Of a stretch of 64,000 nucleotides of DNA, positions 60,028 to 64,000 are shown in pieces (the first letter of the stretch is position 1; each line of letters starts with the position of its first letter). A program made the translations under genes and the position numbers. The notes below the pieces were generated by a model. That model ran no database searches and had not been told where the DNA came from. It worked only from the letters and a program-made list of their open reading frames with translations. Origin of the DNA: UBA7662 sp036787895 (GTDB lineage: Bacteria; Bacteroidota; Bacteroidia; UBA7662); assembly GCA_036787895.1 (NCBI GenBank), contig DAIQOK010000001.1, forward strand, positions 62,001 through 126,000, in the 5' to 3' direction.

Positions 60028-62487
60028 TCAGCGCTGTTTGTGTACCAGCCGTTGAATTAATTTAATCAACTCCTCGGCACGATAGGGTTTAATTAATAAT
60101 TCATCAAATCCTAAATCATTCACCTTTTCCCGGGTATCATCGAAGGCATCGGCTGTAAGTGCAACAACAGGGGTAAGAATTTCATTTTTGCGAATCGCTT
60201 TGAAAGTTTCAAAACCATTCAGGCCTGGCATGTGTAAATCAAGCAGTATGATGTCAAAATTCATCTTTTTTAATTGATCCAAGGCCTCATAGCCATTTTC
60301 AGCAATGGCATATTTAGCTTTCCATTTTTTAAAAAGCTGGACTGCTAAATTGATGTTCAGCCGATTGTCTTCAACGAGTAGAATGCTGATTTCACTGAAG
60401 TCAACCTTCAAAGGTATTTTTTCACTGCCGGGAATGAGAAGTGCAGGACTATCAGCAATAAAACTGAGCTGAATGGTAAATACGGATCCTTCTGCCAACA
60501 TACTTTTAACTTGTATGCTTCCGCCTTGCAATTCTACCAGCTTTTTGGTGATTGTTAACCCCAAGCCAGTTCCCCCATAAGTCCGACTGTGGTCTTCTTC
60601 GGCTTGAGTAAAACTGTCGAAAATTTTGTTCAATCTGTCCGAGGGTATTCCAATGCCGGTATCACTAATCGTGAACTTGATTTGGTAAAGATCGTTTGTT
60701 TGATCAATGACTTCAACCAGTAATTGGACCTTGCCTTTTTCTGTAAACTTTATGGCATTACTCAGGACATTGGTTAGTATTTGTTGGAGTCTTGTTCGGT
60801 CACCTTTAAAATAGTCCGGTAAATCATCAGGCCAACTGAATTCAATGGCTATGTTTTTACCATTTGCCAGCGTTTCCATACTAATACACAATTGTTCAAG
60901 CACCTCTGGCAAGTGGAACCGGCTGTCATCAAAGGTAATTTTACCGGCTTCGATTTTACTCAAATCAAGTATATCGTTGATGATATGTAATAAATGATTG
61001 GAAGACTCGAGAATATAATGCACATTTTGGCGCCCTTTGCTGCTCAGTTTTTCATCGTTTAAGAGTTGTGAAAGGCCCATAATGACATTCATAGGCGTTC
61101 TGATTTCATGACTGACGTTGCTTAAAAAGTTACTTTTTGCTTTCGATGAACGTTCGGCCAGATCTCGCGCCTGGGCTAGCTTATGGTTGGTATTGTGCAG
61201 CAACTGGTTCTTTTGTTCAAGTAGTTCCTGATTATCTCTCAGTTTGCGGTTTAATTTCCTGATGTTATAAATTAAGACAGATAATACAATCAGGCTGATT
61301 GATATAAGTAGGAGGGCAGCTATATAAACATGAAGCTGAAAATCCTGTTTGGCAAGCAATAATTGCTGTTTGCTAATCTCCAGGTCTTTTTTCTCCACAT
61401 TGTATTCAGTTTGTAGTCGCTCAATTTCCAGACGTTGATCAATTAAGTGTAAGCTGTCCATCAAACTGTGGTGGCTTCTATAATAGCTCAGACTCAAAGC
61501 CGGGTTGCCCATACTGTCGGCCAGTACGGATAGGTTGAGATAAGCTTCTGCCTCATGTTGCTTTACACCTATTTCTTTGGCTATTTCTATGGCTTCGAGT
61601 AAAGCATTTTCGGCGGCTTTATACCGTTTGAGTTCAGTAAGTGTATTTCCTAAATTAATCAGACTGATACTTAAACCGTATTTATCCTGAGCTTGTTGTT
61701 TATACTGAACAGCTTGCTCAAGCAGACCAAGTGCGGCTTTGAAGTTGCCCATTTTAAGCTCGCAACTACCAAGATTGTTGTACGAACCACCTATATATTC
61801 AGGATTACCATCCTCTAAATCAAATTCGAGGGTGGCCTGAAAGTGCACTTTAGCTTCCTCATAGCGCTTCTGTTGTAGCAGACTTAATCCCATATTGTTC
61901 CGGGTAGTAATGACCAGGAATTCATTACCCAGATTACTCGATAGATCAAATGCTTTTTGATAGTAGCGGTCGGCTCGCTCATGATTACCCTGGGCATTGT
62001 GTATCAGGGCTACATTATTGTAAACATTAGCGAGTCCGGTGCTGTCTTTGACCTTCTCGAACAACCTTATGGCCAACAGATAATTGGAAACTGCCACCTT
62101 GTAAAGCCCCATTTTCTCGCTGGCTATGCCTTTCAGATTATAAGCAGCTGCTTTGAGCTTTTCTTGGGCCGTAATTGTCTCAATTAAGCCGAGTGCGGTA
62201 TTTTGTGCTTCAACGCAAGCCGCATAATTACCGGTATCGAGGGCTACCCTACCCAGATAATGCCAAGCTGTAGCCTGTCCGGGTAAATGATTCATCTTTT
62301 CTGCAGCCTTCAGCGCTTTATGAACGAGAACTACCCCTTTTTCTATGTCATCATAAAGCAACTCCCTGGCGTTTCTCAAAGTCTGATTGATGGAGGCAGT
62401 ATCTCCTAAAACACTTGAATTGGCCAAATTTAGGCCAGGGGCAAGTGCTAAAAGGCAATAAGCCGGCAGGAGTAGTTTCAGACGCAT
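60028..62487 (-). CDS. Hybrid sensor histidine kinase with TPR sensor domain
   Basis: The 819-residue protein has a signal peptide (LLLPAYCLLALAPGLNL), about seven TPRs (about 60-330), a membrane helix (about 375-398, IAALLLISISLIVLSVLIY), a coiled coil, HisKA (LSNVSHEIRTPMN, phospho-acceptor His near 462), HATPase (NAIKFTEKGK, SDTGIGIP, GGTGLGLTI) and a C-terminal receiver (IILLDLHMPGLNGFE, Asp near 750). The TPR domain is periplasmic or outside and would sense peptides or cell-envelope state. With no DNA-binding output it probably passes phosphate to a separate regulator. It lies 34 bases after leuS, and could be cotranscribed. Confidence 0.95.
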   Translation of the reverse strand: MRLKLLLPAYCLLALAPGLNLANSSVLGDTASINQTLRNARELLYDDIEKGVVLVHKALKAAEKMNHLPGQATAWHYLGRVALDTGNYAACVEAQNTALGLIETITAQEKLKAAAYNLKGIASEKMGLYKVAVSNYLLAIRLFEKVKDSTGLANVYNNVALIHNAQGNHERADRYYQKAFDLSSNLGNEFLVITTRNNMGLSLLQQKRYEEAKVHFQATLEFDLEDGNPEYIGGSYNNLGSCELKMGNFKAALGLLEQAVQYKQQAQDKYGLSISLINLGNTLTELKRYKAAENALLEAIEIAKEIGVKQHEAEAYLNLSVLADSMGNPALSLSYYRSHHSLMDSLHLIDQRLEIERLQTEYNVEKKDLEISKQQLLLAKQDFQLHVYIAALLLISISLIVLSVLIYNIRKLNRKLRDNQELLEQKNQLLHNTNHKLAQARDLAERSSKAKSNFLSNVSHEIRTPMNVIMGLSQLLNDEKLSSKGRQNVHYILESSNHLLHIINDILDLSKIEAGKITFDDSRFHLPEVLEQLCISMETLANGKNIAIEFSWPDDLPDYFKGDRTRLQQILTNVLSNAIKFTEKGKVQLLVEVIDQTNDLYQIKFTISDTGIGIPSDRLNKIFDSFTQAEEDHSRTYGGTGLGLTITKKLVELQGGSIQVKSMLAEGSVFTIQLSFIADSPALLIPGSEKIPLKVDFSEISILLVEDNRLNINLAVQLFKKWKAKYAIAENGYEALDQLKKMNFDIILLDLHMPGLNGFETFKAIRKNEILTPVVALTADAFDDTREKVNDLGFDELLIKPYRAEELIKLIQRLVHKQR

Positions 62488-62521
62488 GAAGTCAATAAAG
62501 CGGAATATATCGTAAAATTCT

Positions 62522-64000
62522 CTAATTCACCACGAGGTTTACAATTCTTCCGGGTACGACTACCATCTTTTTGAGGCTTTTACCTTCCAATAATTGTTTG
62601 ACCTTTTCGTGATTTATGGCCAGTTTCTCCAAATCAGATTTATCACCTTGTTTAGGCAAATTAATGGTAAAACGCATTTTACCATTCTCCTGAACCGGAT
62701 AATCGTAAGTATCGTCTTCCAGGTATTTCGGGTCACAAGTAGGGAAATCGGCGAGAACTACACTAGCTGCATGCCCAAGTTTTTCCCAGAGGTACTCTCC
62801 TAAAAATGGGGCAAATGGTGATAATAACTGCACCAAAGGGGTTAAAACTGCACGTTTACGGCATTTTAAGGTCTGTAATTCATTCACACAAATCATAAAA
62901 GCACTGACGCAGGTATTAAATGAAAAACGCTCAATCCCATCTTCAATTTTTCGTATGCTGCGATGTAATATTTTTAGCTCTGCCGCTGTTGCCTCTTCTT
63001 CACTAAGTTGAAAAACGTCATCTACATGAAACAAGCGCCAAAATTTGTTCAGGAAACGGTAAACGCCCTCAATGCCATGTGTATCCCATGGTTTGGCATC
63101 TTCCAGCGGACCAAGGAACATTTCGTATAAGCGGAGGGTATCGGCACCATATTGGGCTATAATGTCGTCGGGGTTAACGACATTCCACTTGGATTTCGAC
63201 ATTTTTTCGACTTCGGTGCCGCACCTGAATATGCCATTTGGGTTGATTTGGCCAGTTTCTTGGTCTTCCAGAATAAATTTGGCCGTTTTGTACTCCTCTC
63301 GCCATGCTTTTAATAATTCCAGATCGAGCACATCAAACTTAACCAAATTTATATCGACATGTATTGGGGTAGTTTTATAGCTATTTCGTAGTCCGGCTGA
63401 AACGAATGTTTGTTCACCTTCAACCCGATAAATGAACTTACTTTGACCTTGGATCATCCCTTGATTCACCAACTTTTTGAAAGGCTCTTTAAAGCCAATC
63501 AGTTCGCGGTCGAATAAAAACTGGGTCCAGAAGCGGGCATACAAGAGGTGGCCGGTGGCATGTTCAGCACCACCCACGTACAGATCCACCTGTTGCCAAT
63601 AATCGATTTTGGAGCGACCTGCAAAGTTCTGACCATTCTGAGGATCCATATAACGCAAAAAATACCAGCTCGAACCGGCCCAGCCAGGCATGGTGGTGGT
63701 TTCAATTGGATGTCCCAGGTAAGTCCATTCAGCAGCCCGGGCTAAGGGTGGTTCGCCATCTTCGGTGGGCAGATATTTGTCAACTGCCGGGAGTTCAAGC
63801 GGGAGGGCATCCAGAGGCATGGCCTTGGGAATGCCTTTTTCAAAATAGATGGGTACCGGTTCGCCCCAATAACGCTGGCGACTAAAAATAGCATCACGCA
63901 ACCTGAATTGGATGCGCCCTTGGCCAATGCCTCTAGTTTCTATGGCTGTTATGGCTTGTTGGATAGCTTGTTTTACCTCTAATCCGTTCAAAAAGTCACT
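62522..64000 (-). CDS. leuS: Leucyl-tRNA synthetase (partial, cut by right edge)
   Basis: The frame continues through 64000, so the start is outside the window; about 490 C-terminal residues are present. It contains FRLRDAIFSRQRYWGEPVPI, YLPTEDGEPPLARA, GWAGSSWYFLRYMDP, and the class I signature KMSKSKWNVVNPDD, followed by the anticodon-binding domain and the C-terminal LeuRS extension (KKMVVVPGRIVNLVVN). The HIGH motif and most of the editing domain should lie beyond the edge. A longer insert before KMSKS is seen, as in Bacteroidota LeuRS. Confidence 0.96.
   Translation of the reverse strand, partial: SDFLNGLEVKQAIQQAITAIETRGIGQGRIQFRLRDAIFSRQRYWGEPVPIYFEKGIPKAMPLDALPLELPAVDKYLPTEDGEPPLARAAEWTYLGHPIETTTMPGWAGSSWYFLRYMDPQNGQNFAGRSKIDYWQQVDLYVGGAEHATGHLLYARFWTQFLFDRELIGFKEPFKKLVNQGMIQGQSKFIYRVEGEQTFVSAGLRNSYKTTPIHVDINLVKFDVLDLELLKAWREEYKTAKFILEDQETGQINPNGIFRCGTEVEKMSKSKWNVVNPDDIIAQYGADTLRLYEMFLGPLEDAKPWDTHGIEGVYRFLNKFWRLFHVDDVFQLSEEEATAAELKILHRSIRKIEDGIERFSFNTCVSAFMICVNELQTLKCRKRAVLTPLVQLLSPFAPFLGEYLWEKLGHAASVVLADFPTCDPKYLEDDTYDYPVQENGKMRFTINLPKQGDKSDLEKLAINHEKVKQLLEGKSLKKMVVVPGRIVNLVVN

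Overview
The window looks like a chromosomal segment of a Bacteroidota bacterium with moderate GC. Evidence for this is two proteins ending in type IX secretion (T9SS) sorting domains, many lipobox or signal-peptide exported proteins, a GlmU-like NTP_transf_4 protein, a fused two-subunit 2-oxoacid dehydrogenase E1, a DUF1573 protein, and repeated phylum-type promoter boxes (TAnnTTTG, usually followed by C). No finer taxonomy can be supported. There are no insertion sequences, prophage genes, CRISPR arrays or rRNA genes, and no gene-free stretch longer than 300 bases.

Layout, left to right. (1) 1-1810: the start of a 7TM sensor gene, cut by the left edge, behind a NarL-type response regulator. 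(2) 1951-6815: a five-gene operon coding for a membrane-fusion lipoprotein, an ABC permease, an ABC ATPase, a LytS-type kinase and a LytTR regulator. (3) 6869-12415: housekeeping genes (HdeD-like, TrmN6, PdxH, AlgH-like, ApbE, an NqrM-like small protein, MazG, PAP2). (4) 12386-16672: a second, MacAB-like ABC exporter with two paralogous permeases. (5) 16826-18036: a peroxiredoxin and a tRNA-Arg/Ser/Pro cluster. (6) 18291-26541: an accessory, partly AT-rich block with a lipoprotein, a 1,672-residue T9SS protein combining a lipase-like domain and a beta-helix, a 63-residue protein, and an OB-fold T9SS protein.

(7) 26753-38304: clpC, then a seven-gene head-to-tail run (GlmU-like, tpiA, prmA, a 1,468-residue exported protein, plsY, clpS, an M48 peptidase). 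(8) 38301-43201: a LOG protein and fused E1 on the minus strand; a DUF1573 protein and an aminotransferase on the plus strand. (9) 43198-48517: a tightly overlapped five-gene operon coding for a receiver-only regulator, a YaiO-like TPR/beta-barrel, a HEAT-like membrane protein, a processive GT2 glycosyltransferase and an anchored protein of unknown function. This is the best candidate for an undescribed system, probably synthase-dependent polysaccharide synthesis and export. (10) 48687-64000: acetyl-CoA synthetase, a YeiH-type transporter, a TPR signalling protein, two S9 peptidases, an ECF sigma/anti-sigma/outer-membrane-protein operon, a hybrid TPR histidine kinase and the 3' part of leuS, cut by the right edge.

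The window mixes core metabolism and protein quality control (ClpC with ClpS) with envelope functions: two ABC exporters, secreted enzymes and a putative polysaccharide system. Signalling genes are dense: four response-regulator outputs, at least two kinases and one ECF sigma factor. Noncoding points of interest are a CTG start for trmN6, a promoter box forming exactly the loop of a terminator, hairpins with different arms around a constant TCGTTGG loop, and a 14-base palindrome directly before the ECF sigma gene.
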